Below are positions 1 to 8,042 of a stretch of 36,246 bases of DNA, in pieces. Positions within the stretch are counted from its first letter, which is position 1, and each line of letters starts with the position of its first letter. The notes under the pieces were generated by a model, which ran no database searches, was not told where the DNA came from, and worked only from the letters and a program-made list of their open reading frames with translations. Origin of the DNA: Nitrospira sp. (lineage in GTDB: Bacteria; Nitrospirota; Nitrospiria; Nitrospirales; Nitrospiraceae); assembly GCA_019636915.1 (NCBI GenBank), contig JAHBWQ010000017.1:1-36246 (forward strand), read 5' to 3'. Both the position numbers and the translations under genes were made by a program.

Positions 1-713
1 CGTTTTTATCTCACTCACAGCGCGTGATGCGACAGAAGTACTTTGCCCAAAGTGCGCTCGGGGTCCTTGGGGCTCGTGCCCAGACCGTCACACCGCCGGG
101 GGTGCCCATTGCCGATGAAGCATTGGAAATTTACAATACGGCTGTCGAGCTCAACGGGCAGTGGGTCGGGGACAATATTACTCATCGCTATCTGGTGGGC
201 GTATTTCAGCCTCAGCAAATCACTGAGATGAATAGGCTCGAGAACCCAGGGATTTATGCCACCTATGCCCTTACGTTGTTCGACAACTATCAAATCGGCG
301 CCATCTATAAACGAGATGTCGTGAACAATCCCTCGGCTGCCATTCCCGATGGGAGGAAAGCTCTCAATAAATGGGGAATAGCAGCGGAAGCGAAGTGGGG
401 ATCTCTGATCGCCACTGCCGGATACTTCAGATCGGCCTCACTCGATCATCGCGATCTTCAGAACGTCCTAGTGGAAGGTCTAGTGATCGCTAACAAAACC
501 TGGTCATTCGGGGCCCGATGGGATCATTTGATCCAACACGGAGCGCCATCCGGTTCGCGCACGACCGCCATGATTCGATACCATATTATCTCCAGTGTCT
601 ATGTGCAAGGAGAGTGGCGAATCACGGATTCATTCAATTCCGGGCAGCCCAACTCTGTGCAATTCGAGCAGGATTCGTTGCAGGGAAGATTGTTTGTGAA
701 TGCTGGCTTTTAG
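1..713 (+). CDS. Outer-membrane beta-barrel protein, C-terminal part (5' end outside window)
   Basis: The reading frame is open from the first base, so the true start lies outside the window. About 236 residues are visible. They alternate short polar and hydrophobic stretches (for example YATYALTLFDNYQIGAIYK and SVYVQGEWRITDS), as expected of transmembrane beta strands, and end in LFVNAGF. A C-terminal phenylalanine preceded by alternating hydrophobic residues is the usual assembly signal for outer-membrane barrels in diderm bacteria. I do not recognise the specific family; a porin or a generic surface barrel is possible. An internal GTG/ATG pair at 24-29 could be mistaken for a start, but it has no ribosome binding site and the frame continues upstream. 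A hairpin follows the stop. Confidence 0.6.
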   Translation, partial: FLSHSQRVMRQKYFAQSALGVLGARAQTVTPPGVPIADEALEIYNTAVELNGQWVGDNITHRYLVGVFQPQQITEMNRLENPGIYATYALTLFDNYQIGAIYKRDVVNNPSAAIPDGRKALNKWGIAAEAKWGSLIATAGYFRSASLDHRDLQNVLVEGLVIANKTWSFGARWDHLIQHGAPSGSRTTAMIRYHIISSVYVQGEWRITDSFNSGQPNSVQFEQDSLQGRLFVNAGF

Positions 714-730
714 GGTGATTGTAGGTGAGA

Positions 731-763
731 CCTTGCCTCGTGGCTCGAGGTAGGCCAATTTTG
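731..763 (+). terminator. Possible terminator after the barrel gene
   Basis: A GCCTCG / CGAGG stem with a short loop lies 18 bases past the stop at 713, and a short T run (AATTTTG) follows it. The stem is imperfect, so this is only a plausible rho-independent terminator. Confidence 0.35.
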
Positions 764-904
764 TCAGTGAGTATTGAGAGCGAAGGAGCATCATTCACCG
801 GGAACCATGTTCGCGGTGCGGTCCACGACACAGGATCTATTGTTCATGCATGTAGCATGATCAGGCAATACTGAAGGTAGCTTACGACTCTTACATTCCA
901 GAAT

Positions 905-1822
905 ATGAATCGTCGATCCCAGATCGTCAGAACGCTTGTCGCCACGGTCATGGGCCTGCTGCTCACTGCCTGTACATTCTCTCAGGCTTTCACCCGATCC
1001 AAGGTGCCGGATGAGGTGTTCGTCGATATTCCTCGTGGCGCCGTGTTCTTCCAGACAGGTGAAGATGGGTGGTTCCGAACTACTCATCCTTTTGATCTGA
1101 GTTCGGAACTGTTGGCAGCAGTGTTCCGGGGGATACATGTCCAGATTTCACCGACTAACCCGGACCCTGGAGAGCGAGCGTTTTCCGATGAAGACACCGA
1201 TTTGCTCAGTCCGTTGATGAGTATCGCGCTCTCCAAGGCAACCAAGAGTCAGGTGGTGGGATTCCGCGTGTTGCATGAACTGGACGGAAGACAGGAAACG
1301 ACCGGGGGAATCCTGTACATCCAAGGGCGGTTGCTCCATCTTACGCTGACACATTACCGCGCACGGCATGATGACTCGGAGACAGGTGTTGTAATACATC
1401 GCTTGAATCCCAATCCGATGGAGTTGAACCAGTCTCAGATCACGTTCACACCGGAGGCGGTGAGGCGGTCAAGTCGCCATGAACAGCCGGATGTGATCGA
1501 TTGTCCTTCGCTTGCCTCACTGGTCCTTGACTATGACGCGTTGATCGAAGGAATGAAACTTCCGAAAATATCGATCCAAGCTCACCCGATTCACCAAGAA
1601 AAGGCCTCTCTCTTCCAACAGATTCTGGACTCGGCTTTCCCGGCCAATGAGGTTCCCTCTTTCCACAACAGGTCAATCCTATCCAAGGACGTACGTCGCA
1701 CTATTCAGGTACCAAGCTCAGTGAAGGAGGGTGAACTCAAGGCACTCAAGGAAGAGATGCGCCGACTCCAGCAGAAACTCTCAGAGCTTGAAGGAAATGC
1801 ACCGACACCCAAGCAGCCGTAG
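905..1822 (+). CDS. Putative lipoprotein of unknown function
   Basis: This encodes 305 residues. The N-terminus is basic (MNRRSQIVR), followed by a hydrophobic stretch and a lipobox LLTAC with the cysteine at about residue 23, so the product is expected to be a lipidated envelope protein. The middle section is mixed alpha/beta without a motif I recognise. The last 40 residues (KEGELKALKEEMRRLQQKLS) form a short predicted coiled coil, suggesting oligomerisation or a partner protein. The stop falls only 18 bases before the left end of an IS1380-type element, so the gene appears complete but its downstream region was replaced. No function can be assigned. Start chosen at the ATG that gives a clean signal peptide. 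Confidence 0.7.
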   Translation: MNRRSQIVRTLVATVMGLLLTACTFSQAFTRSKVPDEVFVDIPRGAVFFQTGEDGWFRTTHPFDLSSELLAAVFRGIHVQISPTNPDPGERAFSDEDTDLLSPLMSIALSKATKSQVVGFRVLHELDGRQETTGGILYIQGRLLHLTLTHYRARHDDSETGVVIHRLNPNPMELNQSQITFTPEAVRRSSRHEQPDVIDCPSLASLVLDYDALIEGMKLPKISIQAHPIHQEKASLFQQILDSAFPANEVPSFHNRSILSKDVRRTIQVPSSVKEGELKALKEEMRRLQQKLSELEGNAPTPKQP

Positions 1823-1840
1823 CCATGACTCAAGTCTCAG

Positions 1841-3391
1841 CCCGAATTCCGCAGTTGAGACGCAATTAGGGGGAGATACCGGACGTCTGATACACGGGGC
1901 GAACGGTGGGTACGGGAACATTTGGGGTGGGATTGGTGACCTCGGCCTCGCTGAGGTCCCAGTCCAACTGCGCCGCAATCGGCAACCCCTCAGAAAGTGT
2001 CCGCAGACGGTGGAGAAACTGGGTTCGCTCCTCCGGAGGCACGGCGAACCGGACGCGAAGTCGTCGGACGTTCGGGATCAGATCAGCCCCAACCCAAAAA
2101 ACCTGATCCCGCACGGCCCGCAGCCGCCGCTCAAACCAACAAGATGGGAGCACGGTCTCCCGAAAGCCCATCAGCAGGTTATAGAGCACACCGCCGGTTC
2201 GGAAAGCCGCGTCAGTGGCGTCGAACGACTGGAGGCAGAACGTGTCCAGGCTCAGGTCTTCCTTGAGTTCTTTGATCCGATTCTCACTGTCCGCCCGCCC
2301 CGCATACATCCGTGAGACAAGCTCTGCGGCAAAGGGGACACTGGTGACAAAGACCCGGTACGTGTAGCCCGGGCACTCGATCAGCCGCCGGCCGCTGGCG
2401 TCGGGCCGCTCCGTCAGGGTTTGGCGTAGACACACGAACCGCCGGTGCTGCCCATGCCAGGCCGGCAAGGCGGCGGTCCCATCGGCGACGGCAATGCCCC
2501 GGGCAACCGGCCGCCAGTCCGATTCGGGGATCCGATGAATGACCCGCTTGCGCACGAGCGGAGTCAGCCGCGCCACGATGATGTAGGGCAAGTCGCGCAC
2601 TTCCAAGGCCGTGAGGAAGGTGGTCACAAAAAATCCAGCATCCGCCCGCACCAACCCGATCCGGTGTCCTGGCGGCACCATCGTCAGCGCGTGCGCCAGA
2701 AATTCCCGCACGCCGTTGGCCGTCCCCGCATGGCCCGCCCGGAGCGTGGCCCATAACAGTCGCCGCCGCTCGCTGAGCCACGCCACCAACGGATGATGGG
2801 AGGGACGACCATGCTTGATCGGGTTATGCCCCTTGAGACTCCCCTCGTGCTCGCCATACCGACAGAACACGGTTGAATCCAAATCCAGCGTATGCCCCAG
2901 GAGAATCGGCCGCATCGCCCTCAACGACACCCGCATCAGGCCCTCCGACACCTCGGTGGTGCGTCCGTAGCTGAAGCCGTGAAAGAACCGCCGGAGTGTA
3001 TCCGGGGACGGGAACCTGGAAAGTCCCAGCAGGCGCGGGAGCAGCGGATCCCGGCGATAGCGGGTGAAGTGTTCAAACCGTTCGGCACCCAGCGCCAGCC
3101 CGTACCACCAGGCCAAGAGCACATCCGCAGCGGGAATCTGATTGTTGGAGGTCTTCGTGAACGGTACGAGCCATGGAGTCAGCGTCGCGCGCAGCCCGAT
3201 CAGTTCGAAGTACAGGCGCAGCAAGATCGCTCCAGCCCAGACCGTGATCGGATGGTCCGTGAAGGCGAAGCGAATCTTTGGGTAGAGTGGTGATGCCGGA
3301 GGGCGACGAACTTGCATGCCAAACCTCCTGTGGCTACAAGAGAATTTGGCTGTTTAGTCTACACCAAACCAAAGCAACTGCGGGATCCGGG
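1841..3391 (-). mobile_element. IS1380-family insertion sequence
   Basis: The element is about 1.55 kb with one transposase gene on the minus strand. The ends are imperfect 17-bp inverted repeats: CCCGAATTCCGCAGTTG at 1841-1857, and the reverse complement of CCCGGATCCCGCAGTTG at 3375-3391 (15 of 17 identical). Size and single-gene layout fit the IS1380 family, which normally makes a 4-bp target duplication. The flanking bases (TCAG on the left, TTTA on the right) do not match. The right side abuts a truncated IS3 transposase while the left side abuts a lipoprotein gene, so the locus was probably rearranged after insertion. Confidence 0.85.
1866..3317 (-). CDS. IS1380-family transposase
   Basis: The product is a 483-residue DDE transposase, the usual length for IS1380. 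Visible catalytic-region motifs are LDLDSTV around residues 144-150, VRADAGFF around 223-230, and ADSENRIKELKED around 342-354, which carries the last acidic residue. The frame is intact, so the element may still be active. It fills nearly the whole space between the terminal repeats. The start is the methionine at MQVRRPP, just inside the right-hand terminal repeat. Confidence 0.9.
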   Translation of the reverse strand: MQVRRPPASPLYPKIRFAFTDHPITVWAGAILLRLYFELIGLRATLTPWLVPFTKTSNNQIPAADVLLAWWYGLALGAERFEHFTRYRRDPLLPRLLGLSRFPSPDTLRRFFHGFSYGRTTEVSEGLMRVSLRAMRPILLGHTLDLDSTVFCRYGEHEGSLKGHNPIKHGRPSHHPLVAWLSERRRLLWATLRAGHAGTANGVREFLAHALTMVPPGHRIGLVRADAGFFVTTFLTALEVRDLPYIIVARLTPLVRKRVIHRIPESDWRPVARGIAVADGTAALPAWHGQHRRFVCLRQTLTERPDASGRRLIECPGYTYRVFVTSVPFAAELVSRMYAGRADSENRIKELKEDLSLDTFCLQSFDATDAAFRTGGVLYNLLMGFRETVLPSCWFERRLRAVRDQVFWVGADLIPNVRRLRVRFAVPPEERTQFLHRLRTLSEGLPIAAQLDWDLSEAEVTNPTPNVPVPTVRPVYQTSGISP

Positions 3392-3574
3392 TTTAAAGGC
3401 CACTTTCGCGACGAGTGCTTGAACGAGCATTGGTTCTTGAATCTCACTCATGCCCAAGCCATCACTGAAGTGTGGCGGCGTGAATACAACGAAGAACGAC
3501 CGAAGAACGTGTTGGGTGGGCTGCCCCCTCCGCTGTGTATACGCGGCAATTGGCCAGTAAATCAGCTACAGTAG
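3392..3574 (+). pseudogene. Truncated IS3-family transposase (OrfB C-terminus)
   Basis: Beginning exactly at the right end of the IS1380 element, this frame reads FKGHFRDECLNEHWFLNL and later WRREYNEERPKNVLGGLPP. These are the conserved C-terminal signatures of IS3-family OrfB (the FRDECLN block and the YNEERPH..LG block near the last catalytic glutamate). Nothing upstream of the IS1380 element encodes the rest of the transposase, so this is an orphan fragment. It differs from the OrfB of the IS2-like element next door and therefore came from a separate IS. Confidence 0.8.
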
Positions 3575-3838
3575 TTCCCGGACTCTAACCGTGGCTGCTA
3601 CTTAAGATGGGGGGACATCGGCAGTCTGCGGATCAGGTCGTGCCCATATCACTCTCAGGCTTGCAGCAGCCGCTCGAATTTCACCTGGGAAAGAATTGCA
3701 ACGTTTTGCTGAAGGTGCTACATACGATACTCTTGATTCAGCTTCTAGGCGGCAAGCCCTGTTTAGGTGTCCTCCGCCCCACGATTTCCTTAGACACACC
3801 ATTGGGGCATACTGCCCTCTCACTGAATGGAGGTGTTT

Positions 3839-4162
3839 ATGGCGAAATCCAAGACGGAGCGAGGCCGGTTTTCCTCGCGGAAGAAGATGGAGGTCGTGTT
3901 GCGCGTGTTACGCGGCGACGATCTGGATCTGGTCTCGCGTGAAGCGGGGATTACCGCCGCCAAGGTGTCGGAGTGGCGGGACCAGTTCGTGGCCAGTGGC
4001 CAGGCTGGCTTGAAGAGCCGGGATGCCGATGGCCGCGACGACGAACTCGCGCGCCTGAAGGTCTTGGTCGGCGATTTGACCATGCGGCTGGAACTGTCGC
4101 GAGAGGCCGTCCAGCGGTTACGAGGTGGCGTCCCTTTGGCCACCGGGAGGGCGACGCGATGA
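3839..4162 (+). CDS. IS3-family transposase OrfA (helix-turn-helix)
   Basis: This is a 107-residue protein with a basic N-terminus (MAKSKTERGRFSSRKK) and a helix-turn-helix (RVLRGDDLDLVSREAGITAA), followed by a region predicted to form a leucine-zipper-like helix. It is the DNA-binding partner of OrfB in IS3 elements. The ATG at 3839 is chosen because GGAGG lies 7-8 bases upstream; an in-frame ATG at 3827 overlaps that site. The stop overlaps the start of orfB in an ATGA, which suggests translational coupling rather than an obvious slippery-site frameshift. Confidence 0.85.
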   Translation: MAKSKTERGRFSSRKKMEVVLRVLRGDDLDLVSREAGITAAKVSEWRDQFVASGQAGLKSRDADGRDDELARLKVLVGDLTMRLELSREAVQRLRGGVPLATGRATR

Positions 4163-5055
4163 GCCACACCATGTCGCCTTCTACGCAACGTCCGTATGGT
4201 GTGGTCCGGGTCTGTCAGGAATGGGGCCTGAGCCGGTCAACGTGCTATCAGCAGCGCACCCGCGCCAAGGCGCTTCCGGCCACGCCCGCCAAGCGCGGTC
4301 CCAAGACCTCGTACACCGATGAGGTCTTGACCGGCCATATCCGGCAGGTGCTGGCCGCCTCACCGTTTCTCGGGGAAGGACATCGCAAAGTGTGGGCGCG
4401 CCTGCGAGCGCAAGGCATTCGCACGTCCAAACCGCGTGTCCTCCGGCTCATGCGGCAGGCCAATCTCTTGGCCCCCAGCCGAGTGTCCCGTGTCTTGGGA
4501 CCGCGGATCCACGACGGGACGATCACGACCGAGCGTCCGAATCAGATGTGGGGCACCGATGCAACCAGCACGGTGACGGTACAGGACGGATCCGTCACGG
4601 TCTTCATCGGCGTGGATCATTGCACGCTCGAAGGGATCGGCATCCATGCGGCGAAGCGAGCGACCCGCCTTGAGGCGTTGGAGCCGATTCGTCAAGGCGT
4701 GCGCCAGCAGTTCGGCGCCGTCTCCGCCGGCATTGCGACGGGTCTACAGGTGCGGCATGATCATGGCAGCCAATATATGAGTGACGATTTCCAGACCGAA
4801 CTCCGGTTTCTCGGGGTCACGTCGAGGCCGGCGTTCGTCCGTGCCCCGGAAGGCAATGGCGTGGCGGAGCGGTTCATTCGCACGCTCAAGGAGCAGCTTT
4901 TGTGGGTGCGCACGTTCCAGACCGTGGAGGAGCTCCGCCTCGCCCTCCACGACTGGCTGCGTCTCTATCATGAGCAGTGGCTCGTCGAGCGGCATGGGTT
5001 TCGCTCACCGATCCAGGTGCGTCGGGACTTCCTGGCGACGTCGGTAGCCGCATGA
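4159..5055 (+). CDS. IS3-family transposase OrfB (DDE integrase)
   Basis: The product is 298 residues. An N-terminal HTH_21-like segment (HIRQVLAASPFLGEGHRKVW) is followed by an integrase core with catalytic acidic residues in MWGTDATSTV, RHDHGSQY and GNGVAERFIRTLKEQ (D, D, E). The frame is intact. The start ATG overlaps the orfA stop (ATGA at 4159-4162). Length and layout match IS2-group elements of the IS3 family. Active transposition cannot be judged from sequence alone. Confidence 0.88.
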   Translation: MSHTMSPSTQRPYGVVRVCQEWGLSRSTCYQQRTRAKALPATPAKRGPKTSYTDEVLTGHIRQVLAASPFLGEGHRKVWARLRAQGIRTSKPRVLRLMRQANLLAPSRVSRVLGPRIHDGTITTERPNQMWGTDATSTVTVQDGSVTVFIGVDHCTLEGIGIHAAKRATRLEALEPIRQGVRQQFGAVSAGIATGLQVRHDHGSQYMSDDFQTELRFLGVTSRPAFVRAPEGNGVAERFIRTLKEQLLWVRTFQTVEELRLALHDWLRLYHEQWLVERHGFRSPIQVRRDFLATSVAA

Positions 5056-5177
5056 GGGCACGACGGAATCAGACCAGCTGGAGGATCACTGGGTGGTCAC
5101 AACGACTCGACGCACACAATTGGTGTAGGAGCGCCGATCGCCGACCAATGCGCCCTGGAGGTCAGGTCCAATACGGC

Positions 5178-6111
5178 AACAACCGTGTCCAAGAAATCGT
5201 GAGCGGTACACGGGATATCTTTCGTGTCGATCATTTTTTGGGTAAACAAACCGTGCAAAATACTCTTGGCCTTCGCTTTGCCAACAGAGTATTCGAATCA
5301 GCCTGGGATCGACTGCACGTAGAGAGGGTTGAGATTGTGTGGGAGGAGATGCATGGATTGGAAGGGCGAGCCGGCTATTATGATTCGGCCGGTGCGCTGA
5401 AGGACATGATCCAGAACCATCTCTTACAGTTGATGTGCTTGGTCGCGATGGAGCCACCGTCCGACTTGGCCGCAGACGAGTTCCGTGATCGGAAAATGGA
5501 CTTACTGCGAGACGTTGGGTCTTTGTCGAAGAAGGAGATGCTGGCCCATACGAGGCTCGGTCGCTATGCGGAGGGGAAAATCCATGGTCGGAGGGTTCGA
5601 GGCTACGTCGATGAGGCGGGGGTCGATTCTCAGCGGTGCACTGAAACATTTGCGGAGATTCGTCTGTTTATCGACAATGAACGCTGGAGAAACGTTCCGT
5701 TTGTCTTGCGAACCGGAAAGGCCATGAAGCATGGATCGCCATGAACTCACGATATTTTTCAAGCCCTCAAGGCTTTCAACATTCGGTTCCTCGCACGCAG
5801 TGAAGGCAAACCGTTTACGGTTGGGGCTCACGGGGGATCAGGTCGTATTGACCCTTAACGTGAACGGTCCAGGGAATCCCCTGGAAGCCGATCCGGTCGA
5901 ACTGAATGTGCAGCTCGCTCCAGAAGCGATGTCTGCCTATGCAAGCCTGATCCTCGATGTGCTCCAAGGTGAATCGATCTTTTTTATCAGGAATGATGAA
6001 GCAGAAGAAGCCTGGAGGATCATTGATCCGATCGTGGCCGCGTGGAAGAAGAATCTGGTTCCGTTGCGATCCTATCGGGCAGGGTCTTTCGGGCCGCCTG
6101 CTTTGAGCTAA
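5178..6111 (+). pseudogene. zwf: Glucose-6-phosphate dehydrogenase remnant (5' lost, frameshifted)
   Basis: The frame from about 5178 reads RDIFRVDHFLGKQTVQN, the conserved active-site block of glucose-6-phosphate dehydrogenase. The family blocks GRAGYYDSAGALKDMIQNHL and VPFVLRTGKAMKH follow. That frame stops at 5744. The homology continues in the next frame (about 5738-6111) with HELTIFFKPS, LEADPVELN and EEAWRIIDPIVAAWKKN, so there is a frameshift near 5738-5745. The NADP-binding N-terminal domain (roughly the first 170 residues) is absent and the IS2-like element lies directly upstream. The C-terminus also ends slightly early (GSFGPPALS). This enzyme makes 6-phosphogluconolactone for the oxidative pentose phosphate pathway; this copy cannot work. 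Confidence 0.9.
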
Positions 6112-6279
6112 AAGATAACGCAGGTTTTGTGCCGATAGTGTCACGCGACCAGGCGGAATCTGCCTCGAACAGAACGAAACCGGTGATTGGCACGAACGCC
6201 GGCAAGCGGAGAATTCTGCTGAGTGTGTGCATACTCGAAGGAGTCGCTCCCGCAGTAACGTGCCCATGGGCTGCCATTA

Positions 6280-6540
6280 TTAATCCTGCCTCTTGGACAT
6301 GGACCGGTCTACAGGGATCGTACCTTCCGCGTTTCTCAGCTCGATGTCCACACTCTGCATGACTGTTTCCAGGTGGACGTACCGGGGTGGGTCCACGGGG
6401 AGGCCTACAACAGGCCAGGACTCCGGTGGGAGGTGTTGACGGGCGTCGAGGTCCGTTGCGGTGAATTTGGTGTTATGTGCAGAACGGTATGATTCTGCTG
6501 AATCCAAAATTTTCGCAAGGTCGAGAAGTGTTCGCTTCAT
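6280..6540 (-). CDS. Possible small hypothetical protein
   Basis: An 86-residue frame with ordinary protein-like composition (MKRTLLDLAKILDSAESYRS at the start) and no cysteine pair, signal peptide or membrane segment. No Shine-Dalgarno sequence precedes the ATG. It lies alone between the zwf remnant and a non-coding stretch. I do not recognise it and it may be chance. Confidence 0.25.
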   Translation of the reverse strand: MKRTLLDLAKILDSAESYRSAHNTKFTATDLDARQHLPPESWPVVGLPVDPPRYVHLETVMQSVDIELRNAEGTIPVDRSMSKRQD

Positions 6541-6912
6541 GACTGGGAGAATCGTCGATGAGCCAGCATTATGAGGGCAGTGAAGGGAAAGATGCGTTCA
6601 GCGGCATGGCATGAGCTTTATGCCGCGAATTAGGGAAAGCCCGTGTTGAATAACTGGGGAATGCTTGAATCAAACAGACCACGATCGAGTCAGGAAAGCG
6701 TGTATCGTGTTTGTCGTTCGCAAGAGAGATGACTGTTCATTCTCGTTCTCCATATTTCATGGTCGCACGAACCATGATCGAATGTCGTCCTGCCTTCTTC
6801 ATGGATTGTTGGAGTATCGGACAGAAACGAAATGGCGTGCTTGCTTCGTTCGTCGTACTTCGCGATCACATTAATTTAATTACACGCGATTAAAGAGTCA
6901 GGCTGATACATA

Positions 6913-6938
6913 TGTGAACTATAGGTGTGAACTATAGG
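6913..6938 (+). repeat. Perfect 13-bp tandem duplication
   Basis: TGTGAACTATAGG occurs twice head to tail (6913-6925 and 6926-6938) in the intergenic region upstream of the CBS gene. It could be a slippage event or a tandem binding site. Confidence 0.9.
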
Positions 6939-6966
6939 AAGGGAGTGACGATCCGGTACCTGGAGA

Positions 6967-6977
6967 GATCCCTAGTC
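6967..6977 (-). promoter_or_regulatory. CTAG motif copy a (GACTAGGGATC)
   Basis: Read on the minus strand this is GACTAGGGATC, close to AACTAGGG(A/G)(A/T)T found before csbD and in the 23.1 kb divergent promoter region. It lies about 165 bases before the CBS gene, in opposite orientation to it. A role as an operator is inferred. Confidence 0.3.
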
Positions 6978-7053
6978 ATGATCCTAACACTGGCCTGCCG
7001 AGTGATGAGTGTACTATCCAACCAAATCACAGTGGGTTGATGAGAACTCGGGT

Positions 7054-7064
7054 ATTTCCTAGTT
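7054..7064 (-). promoter_or_regulatory. CTAG motif copy b (AACTAGGAAAT)
   Basis: Read on the minus strand this is AACTAGGAAAT, one base different from the csbD copy (AACTAGGGAAT). It sits about 78 bases before the CBS gene start and 87 bases from copy a, in the same orientation as copy a. Confidence 0.3.
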
Positions 7065-7141
7065 GGCAGCGGCGGGAAGATCGAGTCAGATAACAAAAGA
7101 GCATGACTCGCTGGTGAACACGATCATCTGGAGGTGAACCC

Positions 7142-7636
7142 ATGTGTATAGCCACAGATATTCGGGGACCGAAGCCTCAGTTTGGCTATGAATTGGAAAC
7201 AAACCAGAAGAGTACAAGTGGGTGGGACGACCAACATTCGGCACGAGTCAAAGACCTGATGACCTGGAATGCCTCAGTGGTGAGTCCCAAGACCACGCTG
7301 CATGAAGCATGCTATTTATTCAGCAGATTGGAGGTCGAGGGCTTGGTGGTGTTCGACGGACGTACCTATCAGGGACTTCTAACGTACTCCTGTATGGCGC
7401 AAATGAGTAAGCATCTCGTAGGCGCCGTACGGCAGATTTCAGTATCCGAGGTGATGGATCAGTCCATTGAGTCTGTTGCACCGGATGAGCTGGTGATGAA
7501 TGCGTATAGGCGTATGCGACTGGCCAGGCAGGAGTGTCTTCCCGTGTTGGATACAAGTGGGAAGTTGGCAGGTCTCTTGACGACCGCATCAATCGAAGCG
7601 CGCTTCCCAAGTCTGGCTCATATGTCGACTAACTAA
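7142..7636 (+). CDS. Tandem CBS-domain protein
   Basis: This encodes 164 residues with two CBS motifs. The first is around residues 36-90 (VKDLMTWNASVVSPKTTLHE, then EGLVVFDGRTYQGLLTYSCM). The second is around 102-155 (VSEVMDQSIESVAPDELVMN, then CLPVLDTSGKLAGLLTTASI). CBS pairs bind adenosine nucleotides and act as energy or redox sensors. No catalytic domain is attached, so this is a stand-alone cytosolic regulator. A good ribosome binding site (GGAGGTGA) precedes the ATG by 6-7 bases. The intergenic region before it has two CTAG motif copies, and csbD follows 133 bases downstream, which suggests a stress context. The first 35 residues have no recognisable motif. Confidence 0.88.
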   Translation: MCIATDIRGPKPQFGYELETNQKSTSGWDDQHSARVKDLMTWNASVVSPKTTLHEACYLFSRLEVEGLVVFDGRTYQGLLTYSCMAQMSKHLVGAVRQISVSEVMDQSIESVAPDELVMNAYRRMRLARQECLPVLDTSGKLAGLLTTASIEARFPSLAHMSTN

Positions 7637-7637
7637 T

Positions 7638-7648
7638 AACTAGGGAAT
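7638..7648 (+). promoter_or_regulatory. CTAG motif copy c (AACTAGGGAAT), upstream of csbD
   Basis: AACTAGGGAAT starts two bases after the CBS gene stop and about 122 bases before the csbD start, oriented toward csbD. It matches the copies in the divergent promoter region at 23.1 kb. A regulatory role is inferred. Confidence 0.4.
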
Positions 7649-7697
7649 CGTCCAGTGCCGTTGGCGGGGTAACGAGCGTAGAAAGAACAATGCCGTG

Positions 7698-7730
7698 TGT
7701 GCCATTCCTTCTGAAGAAATGAATGGCACA
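7698..7730 (+). promoter_or_regulatory. Perfect 10-bp inverted repeat upstream of csbD
   Basis: TGTGCCATTC (7698-7707) and GAATGGCACA (7721-7730) are perfect reverse complements around a 13-base loop that can itself pair weakly (TTC/GAA). It ends 39 bases before the csbD ATG. There is no T run, so an operator or a 5'-leader hairpin is more likely than a terminator. Confidence 0.5.
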
Positions 7731-7769
7731 TTAGGTATTTCAACCATCATCTATTAATGGGAGGTTTGT

Positions 7770-7994
7770 ATGAACGCAGAGCAATTCAAGGGGAAGTGGC
7801 AGCAATTCAAGGGAGAAGCCAAGCGTCAGTGGGGGAAACTGACTGACGATGACATTACAGAGGCGGAAGGTAATTATGAGAAGTTCGTCGGTCGAGTACA
7901 GGAACGCTACGGAGACAAAAAGGAAGATGTCCTGAAGTGGGCGAATGACTGGTATGAGAAGCAGAACACTGAGGTTAAATCGGACAGAGGATAG
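7770..7994 (+). CDS. CsbD-family stress protein
   Basis: A 74-residue, highly charged, helical protein with the CsbD pattern: MNAEQFKGKWQQFKGEAKRQ, then WGKLTDDDITEAEGN and a C-terminal block with RVQERYGDKKEDV and KWANDWYE. CsbD family members are induced in general stress; their molecular job is unknown. The family is usually 60-75 residues, so this copy is full length. GGGAGG stands 6-7 bases before the ATG. A strong hairpin follows the stop, and a dead second copy lies just beyond it. Confidence 0.93.
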   Translation: MNAEQFKGKWQQFKGEAKRQWGKLTDDDITEAEGNYEKFVGRVQERYGDKKEDVLKWANDWYEKQNTEVKSDRG

Positions 7995-8008
7995 TGTGAA
8001 CCGACTTC

Positions 8009-8042
8009 CGATTCAGCGCGGCAGGAATGCCGCGCTGAATCG
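8009..8042 (+). terminator. Strong 15-bp hairpin after csbD
   Basis: CGATTCAGCGCGGCA (8009-8023) pairs perfectly with TGCCGCGCTGAATCG (8028-8042) around a GGAA loop. It starts 15 bases after the csbD stop. No T run follows, so it may stabilise the transcript's 3' end or act as a terminator without a U tract. Confidence 0.65.

Larger units (their letters stand above)
3768..5088 (+). mobile_element. IS2-like IS3-family insertion sequence
   Basis: The element contains overlapping orfA and orfB. The left end, from 3768, reads TGTCCTCCGCCCCACGATTT. The right end near 5088 reads, in reverse complement, TGATCCTCCAGCTGG followed by TCTGATTCC. Both begin with TG and share TCCTCC and GATT..CC blocks with small gaps, and the GCCCC..ATTTCC..AGACA pattern resembles IS2 ends. 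The length of about 1.32 kb matches IS2. Exact ends are uncertain by a few bases, and I found no matching 5-bp target duplication. The right end runs into the remnant of zwf. Confidence 0.7.
6112..7141. other. Long intergenic region before the CBS gene
   Basis: About 1 kb without a convincing gene. It holds one weak minus-strand frame (6280-6540), a GCGGCAT/ATGCCGC hairpin at 6601-6626, an AT-rich stretch near 6868-6893, a 13-bp tandem duplication at 6913-6938, and two reverse-oriented copies of a CTAG motif at 6967-6977 and 7054-7064. Confidence 0.6.

Noticed and set aside
4977..5177. Reading the frame before zwf as an N-terminal fusion with transposase sequence
   Set aside because: The frame runs through the end of orfB and the IS right end in a different frame from the transposase; it shows no dehydrogenase homology until about 5178.
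7698..7730. Inverted repeat as a rho-independent terminator of the CBS gene
   Set aside because: No T run follows; an operator or leader structure fits better.
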